36,143 bases of DNA, taken from contig NZ_LAPV01000128.1 in the NCBI RefSeq assembly GCF_000971275.1, positions 1-36,143 on the forward strand, in the 5' to 3' direction. Positions 7,188 to 17,658 of the stretch are shown in pieces. Origin of the DNA: Devosia psychrophila (GTDB lineage Bacteria > Pseudomonadota > Alphaproteobacteria > Rhizobiales > Devosiaceae). Position 1 is the first letter of the stretch; the number at the start of each line of letters is the position of its first letter. The notes below the pieces were generated by a model that was not told where the DNA came from, searched no databases, and saw only the letters and a list, made by a program, of their open reading frames with translations. A program made the position numbers and the translations under genes.

Positions 7188-8692
7188 GATTTCTCGAAAC
7201 CGCGCTGGTTCTGGAAAATCTGCTGACCCTGATCCTTCTCGTGGCCCCGCTGCCCGACGGAATGCGCTGGCTTCGGGTTGTCGCTGCGTTCGGGCTGTTG
7301 ATTGCTGTGGCACAGGTGCTGATCGAGGGGCCCCGCTGGCAGATGGTTCCGGCCTATCTGCTGACCCTGTCACTGGTGCTGGCCTGGTTGCTCGGGAATC
7401 TCGTTTCAGCCCAAGGGTTTGCAGGGCAGATCCTGACCAGCAGGGCTGTGACCGGTGCTGGACTTGGCTTGGGCCTGTTGGCGTTGGCGATTTCGGCCGC
7501 CATGCCGCTGGTGTTTCCGGTTTTCGGCTTCCCCCAGCCAGGCGGACCCTACGCCATCGGTACCGTGACCTACCACTGGACCGACGCCGCGCGTCCGGAG
7601 ATATTCGTCGCCGATCCGGACGCTCGCCGCGAACTGATGGTGCAGATCTGGTATCCTGCCAGCGGCGAGGGGTCCTCGCCGCGCGCGCCCTATATGGCGG
7701 ATGCCGATGCCGTCACCGCAGTTTTCGCGGGTCTCCAGCAACTGCCTGATTTCTTGTTCGGGCACTTCAAATATGCCACGACAAATGCTGTCGCATCGGC
7801 GCCCGTGGCTGCCGATCTCCCAAGCTATCCAGTCCTGCTCTACCTCGAAGGCGCAACCGGCTTCCGCCAGATGGGCATGTTCCAGGTCGAGGAACTGGTG
7901 TCGCACGGCTACATCGTCGTTGCCCTGGACCAGCCGGGCGCCGCAGCGACTGTGGTGTTCCCCGATGGCCATCAGGTGGCGGCACCGCCGGTCGCGGACC
8001 TCAAGGCGATGATTGGCGCAAGCTACATGCAGGGCAACAGCAAACCACTGCTGAACGGCCGGCCATTGCAGGGGGGCAGCATCATCCCCTACCTCGTGCA
8101 AGACGTCAGCTTCGCGCTCGATCAGCTTGCCATGCTGAACGGGACTGACCCAGATGGTATCCTGTACGGCCGGCTGGACCTGCAGCGCGCCGGCGTCTTC
8201 GGGATGTCCCTCGGCGGCATCGTGGCTGGCCAGGCCTGCCTCAGGGATGCGCGCCTCAAAGCCTGCCTGATGATGGATGCACCGATGACCTTTGACGTGG
8301 TTGAAGCGGGGCTGCGCCAGCCAAGCATGTGGATCACCCGGGATGCCGCTTGGATGCGGCTGGAGCGGGAACGGTCCGGCGGTTGGCCGGAGGACGAGAT
8401 CGCCGCCCATCTCACAACCATGCGGGCGGTGTACGAAGGCCTTGCCGGACCTGGCTACTTCGTCGAGGTGGCCGGAATGTTCCACAGCAACTTCATGGAT
8501 TTGCCGAACTGGTTGCCGCTTGCCTCCCTGCTGGGGCTGAGCGGACCGATCGATGGCCGGCGGGGACATCGCATGGTCAACGCCTACTCCCTGGCATTCT
8601 TTGACAGCCACCTGAAGCAGGAACCCGCAGTGTTGCTGGAGGGGCAGTCGGAACAGTACCCGGAAGTGCTGCTCCAAACGCGCTTGCCTTAG
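7184..8692 (+). CDS. Membrane-anchored alpha/beta hydrolase, PAF-acetylhydrolase-like
   Basis: The 502-residue protein has about 115 N-terminal residues forming four or five membrane helices, then an alpha/beta-hydrolase domain of the platelet-activating-factor acetylhydrolase type. The nucleophile elbow is GMSLGG (Ser342). The likely acid is Asp365 (LMMDAPM) and the base is His434 in FHSNFMD, which matches the HxxFxD pattern of that family. Such enzymes cleave short acyl esters, often from lipids. The domain also has the usual QIWYPA segment at its start. The gene overlaps the small membrane protein upstream by 4 bases and is followed 69 bases later by ackA. Release of acetate would link it to acetate metabolism, but that is inference; the substrate is unknown. 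Confidence 0.8.
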   Translation: MRFLETALVLENLLTLILLVAPLPDGMRWLRVVAAFGLLIAVAQVLIEGPRWQMVPAYLLTLSLVLAWLLGNLVSAQGFAGQILTSRAVTGAGLGLGLLALAISAAMPLVFPVFGFPQPGGPYAIGTVTYHWTDAARPEIFVADPDARRELMVQIWYPASGEGSSPRAPYMADADAVTAVFAGLQQLPDFLFGHFKYATTNAVASAPVAADLPSYPVLLYLEGATGFRQMGMFQVEELVSHGYIVVALDQPGAAATVVFPDGHQVAAPPVADLKAMIGASYMQGNSKPLLNGRPLQGGSIIPYLVQDVSFALDQLAMLNGTDPDGILYGRLDLQRAGVFGMSLGGIVAGQACLRDARLKACLMMDAPMTFDVVEAGLRQPSMWITRDAAWMRLERERSGGWPEDEIAAHLTTMRAVYEGLAGPGYFVEVAGMFHSNFMDLPNWLPLASLLGLSGPIDGRRGHRMVNAYSLAFFDSHLKQEPAVLLEGQSEQYPEVLLQTRLP

Positions 8693-8761
8693 TTCAGATC
8701 GCATAAGGTTGCACCATGCAGACGCAGCGGCAGCACCTCGAGTGAGCCAAAAGGAGCTTTG

Positions 8762-9958
8762 ATGACGGATGCTTTCGTCTTGACCCTCAATGTGGGATCA
8801 TCGAGTCTTAAATTCTCGGTCTTCACGGTCGGCGGCGCGGTCGAACGGCGGCTGAGCGGCAAGTTCGACCAGGTGGGGCGATCCGAAACGCGCTTGGAGC
8901 TGAAGCACGCCAGCGGTGCCGTGAACAGCGAAACGATCGGGCCAGCCGATCAACGGGCGGCCGCTGCGTTTCTGTTCGAGCTGCTGGATGAGATGATTGG
9001 GCTGGACCAGATTAAGGCCGTTGGCTTGCGCGTGGTCCATGGCGGCGCGCGCTACCGTCGGCCAGCGCCGATCGACGGCGAGATGATCGAGTATCTGCGA
9101 CAAATCAGGGCCTTTGCCCCAGAGCATCTTCCCGCCGAACTCGAAGTGATCGAGGCTTGCCGTACGAGGTTGCCGGGGATCCCGCACATTGCCTGCTTCG
9201 ATACCGGTTTCCATCACGGCATGCCGGTCGTGGCGCGAACCCTGCCGATCCCTCGGCGGCTCGCCGCCAAAGGCGTAGAACGCTTCGGCTTTCATGGGCT
9301 TTCCTATAGCTTCCTCCTCGATGAACTCAAACGGCAGGCGGGTGCTGCGGCGGCGCGCGGGCGGCTGGTGCTTGCGCATCTGGGCAATGGCGCCAGCCTC
9401 GCGGCCGTCAACAACGGCCAAAGCGTCGACACGAGTATGGGCTTCACCCCGGCCGCCGGTGTGCCGATGGGCACCCGCTCCGGCGATCTCGATCCTGGCC
9501 TTGTCCTCTACTTAGCGCAGACCGAAGGGATGGACGCCGTCGCTTTCGACCGCATGGTCAATCACGAGTCCGGGCTGCTGGGTATATCCGAAACCAGCTC
9601 GGACATGCGCGAGCTGCTAGAACGCGAAACCGCCGATATACGCGCCGCGGAGGCCCTCGCCCTGTTCTGCTATAGCGTCAAAAAGACCATCGGCGCCTTC
9701 GCGGCGGCGCTTGGCGGGCTGGATACGCTGGTGTTCACCGGCGGTATCGGAGAAAATTCTGGAACTATCCGCACCCGCATCTGCGATGGGCTCGACTTTC
9801 TCGGCGTCGACCTCGACCCGGCGGCAAACGAAGCCGGCGATCCCCTCATTTCGTTCCCCGAAAACCGCGTCGCCGTGCGTGTCATCCGCGCGGACGAAGA
9901 GGCGGTTATCGTCAAGGCAGTCATAGAGTTTCTCGGCCACAAGGAAGCAGTGCAATGA
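8762..9958 (+). CDS. ackA: Acetate kinase
   Basis: The 398-residue enzyme converts acetyl phosphate and ADP to acetate and ATP in the cytoplasm. Signatures seen are [13 protein letters not shown] at the start, [38 protein letters not shown] and FTGGIGENS, all in the usual order and in a protein of usual length. AAGGAG at 8751-8756 fixes the ATG at 8762; a TTG three bases earlier is less likely. The stop overlaps the phosphoketolase start by ATGA. This pairing lets acetyl phosphate from phosphoketolase be used directly for ATP. No phosphotransacetylase gene is in the window. Confidence 0.97.
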   Translation: MTDAFVLTLNVGSSSLKFSVFTVGGAVERRLSGKFDQVGRSETRLELKHASGAVNSETIGPADQRAAAAFLFELLDEMIGLDQIKAVGLRVVHGGARYRRPAPIDGEMIEYLRQIRAFAPEHLPAELEVIEACRTRLPGIPHIACFDTGFHHGMPVVARTLPIPRRLAAKGVERFGFHGLSYSFLLDELKRQAGAAAARGRLVLAHLGNGASLAAVNNGQSVDTSMGFTPAAGVPMGTRSGDLDPGLVLYLAQTEGMDAVAFDRMVNHESGLLGISETSSDMRELLERETADIRAAEALALFCYSVKKTIGAFAAALGGLDTLVFTGGIGENSGTIRTRICDGLDFLGVDLDPAANEAGDPLISFPENRVAVRVIRADEEAVIVKAVIEFLGHKEAVQ

Positions 9959-12315
9959 ACGAGCCCCTTTCGCCCGAACTTCTGGCAAGGATTGATGCCT
10001 ACTGGCGGGCGGCTAACTACCTGTCCGTCGGCCAGATCTACCTGCGCGACAATCCGCTGCTCAAGCAGAAGCTGAGGCTGGCCCATGTGAAGCCGCGCCT
10101 CGTGGGCCATTGGGGCACCACGCCGGGGCTCAACTTCGTCTATGTGCATCTCAACCGGGTCATCAACGAGCTTGGCCTCGACATGATCTACGTCACCGGC
10201 CCCGGCCACGGTGGACCGGGCCTCGTGGCCAACACCTATCTCGAAGGCACCTACACCGAGTACTACCCCGAGGTTAGTCAGGACGAAGCGGGCCTCAAGA
10301 AGCTCTTCACGCAATTCTCTTTTCCTGGCGGCATCCCGAGCCATGTCGCGGCCGAGGTGCCCGGCTCGATCAACGAGGGCGGTGAACTCGGCTATTCGCT
10401 GATGCACGCCTATGGCGCAGCCTTCGACAATCCGGACCTGATCGTCGCCTGCGTGGTCGGCGATGGCGAAGCCGAGACTGGCGCCCTGGCGACCAGTTGG
10501 CACTCCAACAAGTTCCTCAACCCGGCGCGCGACGGCGCGGTGCTACCGATCCTGCATCTTAACGGCTACAAGATCGCCAGCCCAACCGTCCTGGCGCGGA
10601 TCGGCCACGACGAACTGGAGTCCCTGTTTCGCGGCTACGGCTATGCCCCTTATTTCGTTGAGGGCGAGGACCCGGCCGAGTTGCACCAAAAAATGGCCGC
10701 AACGCTGGATGAGACGCTCGCGGCAATCCGCGCCATCCAGACCGAAGCGCGCGCCAATGGCTTCTCGCGCCGGCCGGCCTGGCCGATGATCGTGCTGCGA
10801 ACGCCAAAGGGCTGGAGCGGGCCCGAGGAAGTCGATGGCAAAAAGACCGAGGGCACCTGGCGCTCGCATCAAGTTCCGCTGGCCAGGATCGCCGAGGACC
10901 CCGCCCATCTCCAACTGCTGGAGGATTGGCTGCAAAGCTACAGGCCGCAGGAACTCTTCGATGCGACCGGCAAGCTGGTCGCGGAACTGGCGGCGCTGGC
11001 GCCGGTGGGGCTCCGTCGCATGGGGGCCAATCCGCATGCCAATGGTGGCGTGCTGCTAGCCGATCTCAAGCTTCCTGATTTCCGCGATTATGCGATCGAC
11101 GTGCCGGTACCGGGGGCGGTCATTGGCGAAGCCACCCGGGTTGCTGGGAGCTTCCTGCGGGACGTGATGCGGCTCAACGATGCCGAGAAGAATTTCCGCA
11201 TCTTCGGTCCGGACGAAACCGAGTCGAACCGGCTTTCGGCGGTGTTCGAAGCGACCGACCGCGCCTTCACCGGCGAGATCATCGACACCGATATACAGCT
11301 CTCGCCGGATGGGCGGGTGATGGAGATTTTAAGCGAACACCTCTGCCAGGGCTGGCTGGAGGGTTATCTGCTGACCGGCCGGCACGGTTTTTTCTCATGC
11401 TACGAAGCGTTCATCCACATCGTGGATTCGATGGTCAATCAGCATGCAAAATGGCTCAAGGTCTCTAAGGAGGTGCCGTGGCGCAAGCCGATCGCTTCGC
11501 TGACCTATTTGCTCACCTCCCATGTCTGGCGCCAGGATCACAACGGCTTTTCCCACCAGGATCCGGGTTTTATCGACCACGTCGTCAATAAGAAAGCCGG
11601 GGTGATCCGCGTCTACCTGCCGCCCGACGCCAACACGCTGCTCTCGGTCGTTGATCATTGCCTGCGCAGCCGGGACTACATCAACGTCATCGTCGCCGGC
11701 AAGCAGCCCGCGCCACAGTATCTTGACTGCGATGCGGCCATTGCCCATTGCGCGGCCGGGCTCGGCGTCTGGCGCTTTGCCTCCAACGACGACGGTGCGC
11801 CCGACGCGGTGATCGCTTGCGCCGGCGACGTGCCGACCATGGAAGCGCTCGCCGCGACCATGCTGCTGCGCGCGCATTTTCCGGACCTCAAAACGCGGTT
11901 CGTCAACGTGGTGGATCTGATGGCGTTGCAGTCTCCGAGCCAGCACCCGCACGGGGTGGACGACACAAAATTCGACCAGATGTTCGTGCCGGACACCCCG
12001 GTGATCTTCGCCTACCACGGCTATCCGGCGCTCATCCACCGGCTGACCTACCGACGCACCAGCCACCGCAACCTGCACGTGCATGGCTACCGCGAAGAGG
12101 GAACCACCACCACGCCTTTCGACATGACCGTCATCAACGAACTGGACCGCTTTCATCTCGCCAAGGCGGTTGTCGATCGGGTTCCGCGGCTGGAGGAGCA
12201 TCGCGAGGCGTTCAGCCGCTTCGTCGACGACAAGCTGGCGGAGCACTTTGCCTACATCCGCGAACATGGCGACGATCTGCCCGAGATATTGAACTGGCGC
12301 TGGACGGACGTTTAG
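9955..12315 (+). CDS. xfp: Xylulose-5-phosphate/fructose-6-phosphate phosphoketolase
   Basis: This 786-residue, full-length thiamine-diphosphate enzyme cleaves xylulose 5-phosphate (and often fructose 6-phosphate) with phosphate, giving acetyl phosphate and glyceraldehyde 3-phosphate or erythrose 4-phosphate. Family marks are [20 protein letters not shown], the cofactor motif GDGEAETG (169-176), [16 protein letters not shown] and the C-terminal [15 protein letters not shown]. It overlaps ackA by four bases, so the two enzymes are made together. The pair forms a short route from sugar phosphates to acetate with one ATP and no NADH from the acetyl branch, useful when respiration is limited. Which sugar phosphate is preferred cannot be read from the sequence. 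Confidence 0.97.
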   Translation: MNEPLSPELLARIDAYWRAANYLSVGQIYLRDNPLLKQKLRLAHVKPRLVGHWGTTPGLNFVYVHLNRVINELGLDMIYVTGPGHGGPGLVANTYLEGTYTEYYPEVSQDEAGLKKLFTQFSFPGGIPSHVAAEVPGSINEGGELGYSLMHAYGAAFDNPDLIVACVVGDGEAETGALATSWHSNKFLNPARDGAVLPILHLNGYKIASPTVLARIGHDELESLFRGYGYAPYFVEGEDPAELHQKMAATLDETLAAIRAIQTEARANGFSRRPAWPMIVLRTPKGWSGPEEVDGKKTEGTWRSHQVPLARIAEDPAHLQLLEDWLQSYRPQELFDATGKLVAELAALAPVGLRRMGANPHANGGVLLADLKLPDFRDYAIDVPVPGAVIGEATRVAGSFLRDVMRLNDAEKNFRIFGPDETESNRLSAVFEATDRAFTGEIIDTDIQLSPDGRVMEILSEHLCQGWLEGYLLTGRHGFFSCYEAFIHIVDSMVNQHAKWLKVSKEVPWRKPIASLTYLLTSHVWRQDHNGFSHQDPGFIDHVVNKKAGVIRVYLPPDANTLLSVVDHCLRSRDYINVIVAGKQPAPQYLDCDAAIAHCAAGLGVWRFASNDDGAPDAVIACAGDVPTMEALAATMLLRAHFPDLKTRFVNVVDLMALQSPSQHPHGVDDTKFDQMFVPDTPVIFAYHGYPALIHRLTYRRTSHRNLHVHGYREEGTTTTPFDMTVINELDRFHLAKAVVDRVPRLEEHREAFSRFVDDKLAEHFAYIREHGDDLPEILNWRWTDV

Positions 12316-12341
12316 CGCGTCGAACGTGGTGCGCCCGTAGC

Positions 12342-12640
12342 CTACCGCGTTGACCACCCCACCCAAAAGGCGAGGCCGGCGAGGACGATCACGAACAGCT
12401 TGCCGGTGATCGACATGATGCGCTCGCTGGCCAGCAAAGGGCTTAGGAAGCCGGCCAGCGTGACGATAGCTGCGTGCACAGCGGTCGCGACCAACACATA
12501 GATCGCTGAGAGGTCAGTGCCTGCCAGGACGGGGAACTCGCAGGATCGAGCAACGTCGGCAGGACCGCAGCATAGAACATGAAGGCCTTCGGATTGAGCC
12601 GGTTTGTGATCAAACCCTCACAAAGAAACGCGCGTCGGTC
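12342..12640 (-). pseudogene. LysE-family exporter, C-terminal remnant with frameshift
   Basis: On the minus strand the frame gives AFLCEGLITNRLNPKAFMFY and AVLPTLLDP, a LysE/RhtB amino-acid exporter signature. The reading then continues in another frame with TDLSAIYVLVATAVHAAIV and ends LAFWVGWSTR before the stop at 12342-12344. The N-terminal half of the normal protein of about 205 residues is absent, and there is a frameshift near 12540. It is a dead gene lying convergent to the phosphoketolase operon. Confidence 0.75.
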
Positions 12641-12967
12641 TCGACGCGAACGCCGTTCGACGGCTCGCTGTCTCGCCATGCGCCCCAAGCGGCTTGGGCC
12701 TATGCTAGGGCTGATTATTTCAAGCCTGGGCAGCGCATCTTATGGCGTAGGAAATGAGCCAGGCGCCGTCGTGACTATGCTACTCTAGGTCAAATTGCCG
12801 AACGGTCGTGTCGTGAGCTTAACCGAACGGAGGCGACTGGCGATCGCCGACAATGGCCGTACCATGCTTGTCGAACATAAGGCTGCATGTCCTGATGCTT
12901 CGAAATCGCACGGAATAATTTTCATCAATGTGCGCGGCCTGGACTGCGCAGACCCAGGAACGATTTC
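12641..12967. other. Intergenic stretch, nothing recognised
   Basis: About 325 bases lie between the LysE remnant and the next gene. I see no protein family, RNA gene or strong hairpin. A short AT-rich part near 12912-12930 precedes the NAD(P)-binding gene and may contain its promoter, but no clear -35/-10 pair stands out. Confidence 0.4.
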
Positions 12968-13576
12968 ATGAAGATCGCCATTCTAGGCGCAGCCGGGCGC
13001 ACGGGCCGGCTCGCCGTCGAATATGCGCTGGCAAGCGGCCATGACGTTATCGCGGTTGGCCGGCAAGGCGCGACCCTCGGCAAACATGGACGATTGAGCA
13101 TCGTTCAGGGCGATGCGACGGATCGTTCCATAGTGGAAATGGCGGTGACTGGCGCGGATGCGGTACTGTCCGCGCTGGGGCAGACCGGCAAGGGCCATCT
13201 GATCTGCAGCACCGCGATTGGCCACGTTTTAAGCCTGGGCGTCGAGCGTATCGTCACCATATCGGGTGCCGGACTGGATGTTCCGGGCGACATGAAGCGG
13301 CCGCTTGATCGACTGTTCGGCTTCCTGGTCAAAACGCTCAGCAGCTCGGCCTTCAACGACAAAGTGGCCGAGTTTGCGTCTCTTAACAGAAGCGCCTCAC
13401 AATGGACCGTGGTGCGACCGCCACGCCTGCTCGATGGGTCCTCCGGTGCAGACATTCGCGTCAGTCTGCAGCGTCCCCTGGGTACGCAGATCGTTCGAGC
13501 TGACTTGGCGCGCTTCTGCATCGAAGCGATTGAGAAAGGCAGCTACATCCGGCAAGCGCCTTTCGTTTCAAATTGA
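12968..13576 (+). CDS. NAD(P)H-binding epimerase-like protein (atypical SDR)
   Basis: The 202-residue protein starts MKIAILGAAGRTGRL, with the dinucleotide-binding GxxGxxG at residues 7-13. It continues with VQGDATD, ADAVLSALGQ and WTVVRPPRL, as expected for the NAD(P)H-binding (PF13460) branch of extended short-chain dehydrogenases. Members are often flavin- or quinone-related reductases or redox sensors; the catalytic YxxxK pair is not evident. AGGA precedes the ATG by about 8 bases. Its stop overlaps a TTG that could start the next gene, so the two form a pair. The substrate is unknown. Confidence 0.85.
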   Translation: MKIAILGAAGRTGRLAVEYALASGHDVIAVGRQGATLGKHGRLSIVQGDATDRSIVEMAVTGADAVLSALGQTGKGHLICSTAIGHVLSLGVERIVTISGAGLDVPGDMKRPLDRLFGFLVKTLSSSAFNDKVAEFASLNRSASQWTVVRPPRLLDGSSGADIRVSLQRPLGTQIVRADLARFCIEAIEKGSYIRQAPFVSN

Positions 13577-13578
13577 GT

Positions 13579-14442
13579 ATGCTAGCAACTGGTGGTCGAG
13601 CCGATGGCCTGGGCCTAGTCCTGGTCGTTGGTGCGACCGGGCGCGTCGGTCAGGAAGTCGTGGCGGGACTACAGGGGCGGGCCGATTTTCGTCCGAGTTA
13701 TGCCACCACCCCGCCTGCCGGCCATGACCGAAGTTGGGTTCGTCTAGACCTGCTTGATTCCAATACGTTCACGGAAGCGCTTGCCGGCGTTTCTGCGATC
13801 TTCCTGATGCGCCCGCCTCGGATTGCCAAGGCCAGCCTGATTGAACCATTCCTATTGGCCGCCCGGCGTGTTGGGATAAGGCGGTTGGTGTTCCTGTCGG
13901 TCAAGGGTGCGGAACGCAACCCGATACTCCCCCATCACGGCATGGAGCGCCTTATTGAAAGATCAGGCTTCGAATGGACCCACGTCCGCCCAAGTGATTT
14001 TATGCAAAATCTTGAAACGGAACACTTGGCTTCAATTATGGAAAAAGGCGAGATTGCCGTGCCAGCCGGCAAAGGCCGATCCGCTTTTATCGACGTTGCC
14101 GATGTTGGTGAAGTGGTCGTTCATTCGTTGTTGACACCACACCACGTGGGCAAAGGCTATACTCTGACGGGTCCTGCCGCTCTCGATTTCGAAGAGGTAG
14201 CAAACTTGATGTCGGGGGTGATGCGTCGTCCAATTCGCTACCGCGACGTTTCCTTGCCGGGCTTTGTGTTCGAGAAACGAGCGCAAGGGGTGCCGCTGGG
14301 TCTATGTCTCGTCATGGCCGCATTGTACACGGTGCAGAGATTTGGTTTCGCCGCGGAGACAACCGACACGGTTCGTCGCCTCATCGGTCATGCGCCCACC
14401 GATTTCGCAACCTATGCCCGACGTCGTTTCGGCATCAACTGA
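13579..14442 (+). CDS. NmrA-like NAD(P)-binding protein
   Basis: The 287-residue protein contains VVGATGRVGQEV (GxxGxxG at 18-24), then FLMRPPRIAKA, RRLVFLSVKGAERNP and WTHVRPSDFMQNL. These mark the NmrA/QOR2 type of atypical short-chain dehydrogenases, which bind NAD(P) and act as quinone reductases or redox-responsive regulators. I take the ATG at 13579; a TTG at 13573 that overlaps the previous stop would add two residues. It follows the preceding NAD(P)-binding gene with essentially no gap, so co-expression is likely. The exact reaction is unknown. Confidence 0.85.
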   Translation: MLATGGRADGLGLVLVVGATGRVGQEVVAGLQGRADFRPSYATTPPAGHDRSWVRLDLLDSNTFTEALAGVSAIFLMRPPRIAKASLIEPFLLAARRVGIRRLVFLSVKGAERNPILPHHGMERLIERSGFEWTHVRPSDFMQNLETEHLASIMEKGEIAVPAGKGRSAFIDVADVGEVVVHSLLTPHHVGKGYTLTGPAALDFEEVANLMSGVMRRPIRYRDVSLPGFVFEKRAQGVPLGLCLVMAALYTVQRFGFAAETTDTVRRLIGHAPTDFATYARRRFGIN

Positions 14443-15370
<928 letters not shown>

Positions 15371-15631
15371 ATAAGGATCATTGGACATGGGGGGCGCAAA
15401 TGCTTCGCCTTGGAGAGATTCCTCGATTGTACGGCTTAACTTTTCAAGGGGCGGGAGCCACCGGTCGGTATGACGACGCTACTCCGCGCGGTGCAACCCA
15501 GCATTGGAAGAGGATCGATTCGGGGGTGAAGCTCCGGCAGGTCCGGCTTTAGGTTCCCAGCGTCGCGGCTGCAGTGTGCGGCTGGCAAAGGTTCATTGCC
15601 GCATGGCCCGCCATCGCCTGCCGGCCTTTGC

Positions 15632-16429
15632 CTAAAGCCTGCGAGATCTTCTGGCTGATAGGAATTGCGGACAGGCGAGCAAGAAAAGCAGGGCGGCGAG
15701 CGGGACGCAGAAACCGTATCCGAATACGCTGAAACCAAGGCCACCGGCAATGCCGCCCAACAGGAAAGTGGCGACAAGTACGGCCAAGATGACAAGCTTC
15801 TTGCGGTCGGCGACAACCCGCAAATGTGCCGGCCGACTGGCATCCCGGTGCGGGTATAACAGCTTGCCGATTTCAATGCCCATATCCGTGACCATGCCAG
15901 TGAGGTGCGTCGTGCGGATGCGGGCGCCGGAAAGCTTGGTGATTGTGGCATTCTGCAAGCCCATGAGAAAACACAGCAGCGGGAGGGCCAGAGGCAGCAC
16001 GGTGTGGGCGGCGCCGGTTGAGACACCCAGCACTCCAAAAGCCAGCAGCAACAGGGCCTCTAGCGCGATCGGGTAGGCATATTGTTTCCTGGGTGTGTTG
16101 CGGCGGCCCCAGTTGATCAGCAGGGCCGACGTAGCGGCGCCCGCGATGAAGCTGGCCAGGGACACCGCGCCCACGGCGGCGAGTGCAGATGTACCGAGCA
16201 CCAAATGGTCGGCAATCGAGGACACGATACCGGTCATGTGCGAGGTGTACTGGCCGACGGCGAGAAAGCCGCCCGCGTTGACGGCGCCGGCGACAAAAGT
16301 CAGCACCACGGCCAGCACGGTGTCGGCGGCGTCAGAGCGGTGGTGCGCTGTAGCTGCCCGCAGCAGCCTCGGCATGCGCCGCTGGCGCGCTGCCCCGTGT
16401 GTCGACGCTGAGGGAACGATAGGTGACAT
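15632..16429 (-). CDS. DUF1275 (YoaK-like) membrane protein
   Basis: The 265-residue protein has about six membrane helices and the family features FVAGAVNAGGFLAVG, YTSHMTGIVSS, FLMGLQNATITKLSGARIRTTH and LTGMVTDMG. DUF1275/YoaK proteins are widespread inner-membrane proteins of unknown transport or signalling role. The start at 16429 follows an AGGAT sequence. It lies downstream of the arc operon on the same strand, but about 295 bases separate it from arcC, so linkage to that operon is doubtful. The 260 bases after its stop carry no gene I recognise. Confidence 0.85.
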   Translation of the reverse strand: MSPIVPSASTHGAARQRRMPRLLRAATAHHRSDAADTVLAVVLTFVAGAVNAGGFLAVGQYTSHMTGIVSSIADHLVLGTSALAAVGAVSLASFIAGAATSALLINWGRRNTPRKQYAYPIALEALLLLAFGVLGVSTGAAHTVLPLALPLLCFLMGLQNATITKLSGARIRTTHLTGMVTDMGIEIGKLLYPHRDASRPAHLRVVADRKKLVILAVLVATFLLGGIAGGLGFSVFGYGFCVPLAALLFLLACPQFLSARRSRRL

Positions 16430-16437
16430 AAGCTATC

Positions 16438-16641
16438 CTAGCACGCCGCCTTGCCATCTGCAGCGGCGACGCTGCGCCGGCCGAACCGCCCAAGACAGCG
16501 GCCCGCTCTGTTCCCAAAGCATCGAGCAGCGGCGACCTGGCTCCTCCAAACTGCGTAGGAAGTACCCGACCAAGTCAAATACCCGTTGGTCCCTACCGCC
16601 GCTGCAGCTGCGGCTGCGCTTATAGCTGTTCTTCGGTTCAT
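16438..16641 (-). pseudogene. N-terminal remnant of a second Acg-like nitroreductase
   Basis: The frame begins MNRRTAISAAAAAAA and soon reads TWSGTSYAVWRSQ. This resembles the first 36 residues of the intact nitroreductase at 3404-4513 (MNRRTALLGAGG, then LWSGASKDSWKE). After about residue 36 the resemblance ends and the frame closes at 67 residues with arginine-rich, out-of-frame-looking sequence. I infer a broken second copy, kept as a twin-arginine leader only. The match is short, so an unrelated small exported protein is possible. Confidence 0.45.
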
Positions 16642-16724
16642 ACTTGGCTCATGCCCGACTATGTAATTGATCCATCGCCATCTGACCGCGGCATTGATCG
16701 AAAGCCAGCCAATGGGTTGCGGGT

Positions 16725-17654
16725 CTAGCCCCGAAACTGGGTGCCGATATCCAGCGCCTGCACGATCGTGCCGGCCGTACCCTGCACGATCTTCGTGGCG
16801 TCCTCGATACGGCCGATGCCGGCATCCCGGCCGGTGGCCATGGCAAAACGCGTTGCAGCCTCGACTTTGGGCCCCATTGAACCAGCAGCGAAGGAATGGG
16901 CGGAGTTGGGACCCATGCGGGCAATGGCCGCGGCATCGGGCATGCCGTAGTTGGCATAGACTGCGTCGACGTCAGTGAGCACCAGCAGCATGTCCGCCTT
17001 GAGATGAAGCGCCAGCAACTGGCTGGTGAAATCCTTGTCGATCACCGCCTCGATGCCCTCCAACTGTCCTGCGGCATTGCGCAACACCGGCACCCCGCCG
17101 CCGCCAGCGCAGATCACGATCACGCCGTGGTCGACCAGAGCGGCGATCGACGCCAGTTGCAGCAGTTCGACGGGCTCGGGCGAGGCCACGACACGACGCC
17201 AATTCTTTCCGTCGGGAGCACAGGTCCAACCCTTGCTGGCCATCAGCGACTTGGCCTGCGCTTCGTCGTAGACCGGCCCGATCGGCTTGGTCGGATGGAG
17301 AAAGGCGTTATCGTCGCTGCTCACCACCACTTGGGTCAAGACCGAGGCGACTAAGGCTTCCCGGGGCAGCAGGTTGCGCAATTCCTGCTCGATCAGATAG
17401 CCGAGCATGCCCTGGCTTTCGGCGCCGAGGACATCGAGCGGATAATTGCCGTCGGCGGGGCCCGCATCGGCTTGCAAGGCGATCAGGCCCACCTGCGGTC
17501 CGTTGCCATGGGTGATAATCAGGTGATGGCCAGACGCAATGAGCGCAACGAGGGAAATTGCTGCCGTGCGTATGTTTCCGCGCTGGACCGCTTCAGTCAT
17601 CGGCTCTCCCCGCTTGAGGAGGGCGTTGCCGCCGAGGGCGACGACGATTTTCAT
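16725..17654 (-). CDS. arcC: Carbamate kinase
   Basis: The 309-residue enzyme makes ATP from carbamoyl phosphate and ADP, the last step of the arginine deiminase pathway. It begins MKIVVALGGNALLKRG and shows HGNGPQVGL, ICAGGGGVPV, KDFTSQLLA and LTDVDAVY, all standard for carbamate kinase. The ATG at 17654 is four bases after the arcB stop and has GGATAGGA just upstream; the frame is open further upstream but inside arcB. It is the last gene of the arc operon. Confidence 0.96.
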   Translation of the reverse strand: MKIVVALGGNALLKRGEPMTEAVQRGNIRTAAISLVALIASGHHLIITHGNGPQVGLIALQADAGPADGNYPLDVLGAESQGMLGYLIEQELRNLLPREALVASVLTQVVVSSDDNAFLHPTKPIGPVYDEAQAKSLMASKGWTCAPDGKNWRRVVASPEPVELLQLASIAALVDHGVIVICAGGGGVPVLRNAAGQLEGIEAVIDKDFTSQLLALHLKADMLLVLTDVDAVYANYGMPDAAAIARMGPNSAHSFAAGSMGPKVEAATRFAMATGRDAGIGRIEDATKIVQGTAGTIVQALDIGTQFRG

Positions 17655-17658
17655 GGTC

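Noticed and set aside
7406..8704. A 432-codon open frame antisense to the hydrolase gene
   Set aside because: It shows no domain and no ribosome site; the plus-strand frame has a catalytic triad and operon overlaps.
12606..12621. GGTTTG-TGAT-CAAACC palindrome as a FixK/FNR-like site
   Set aside because: The spacing does not match TTGAY-N4-RTCAA and the site lies inside the LysE pseudogene.
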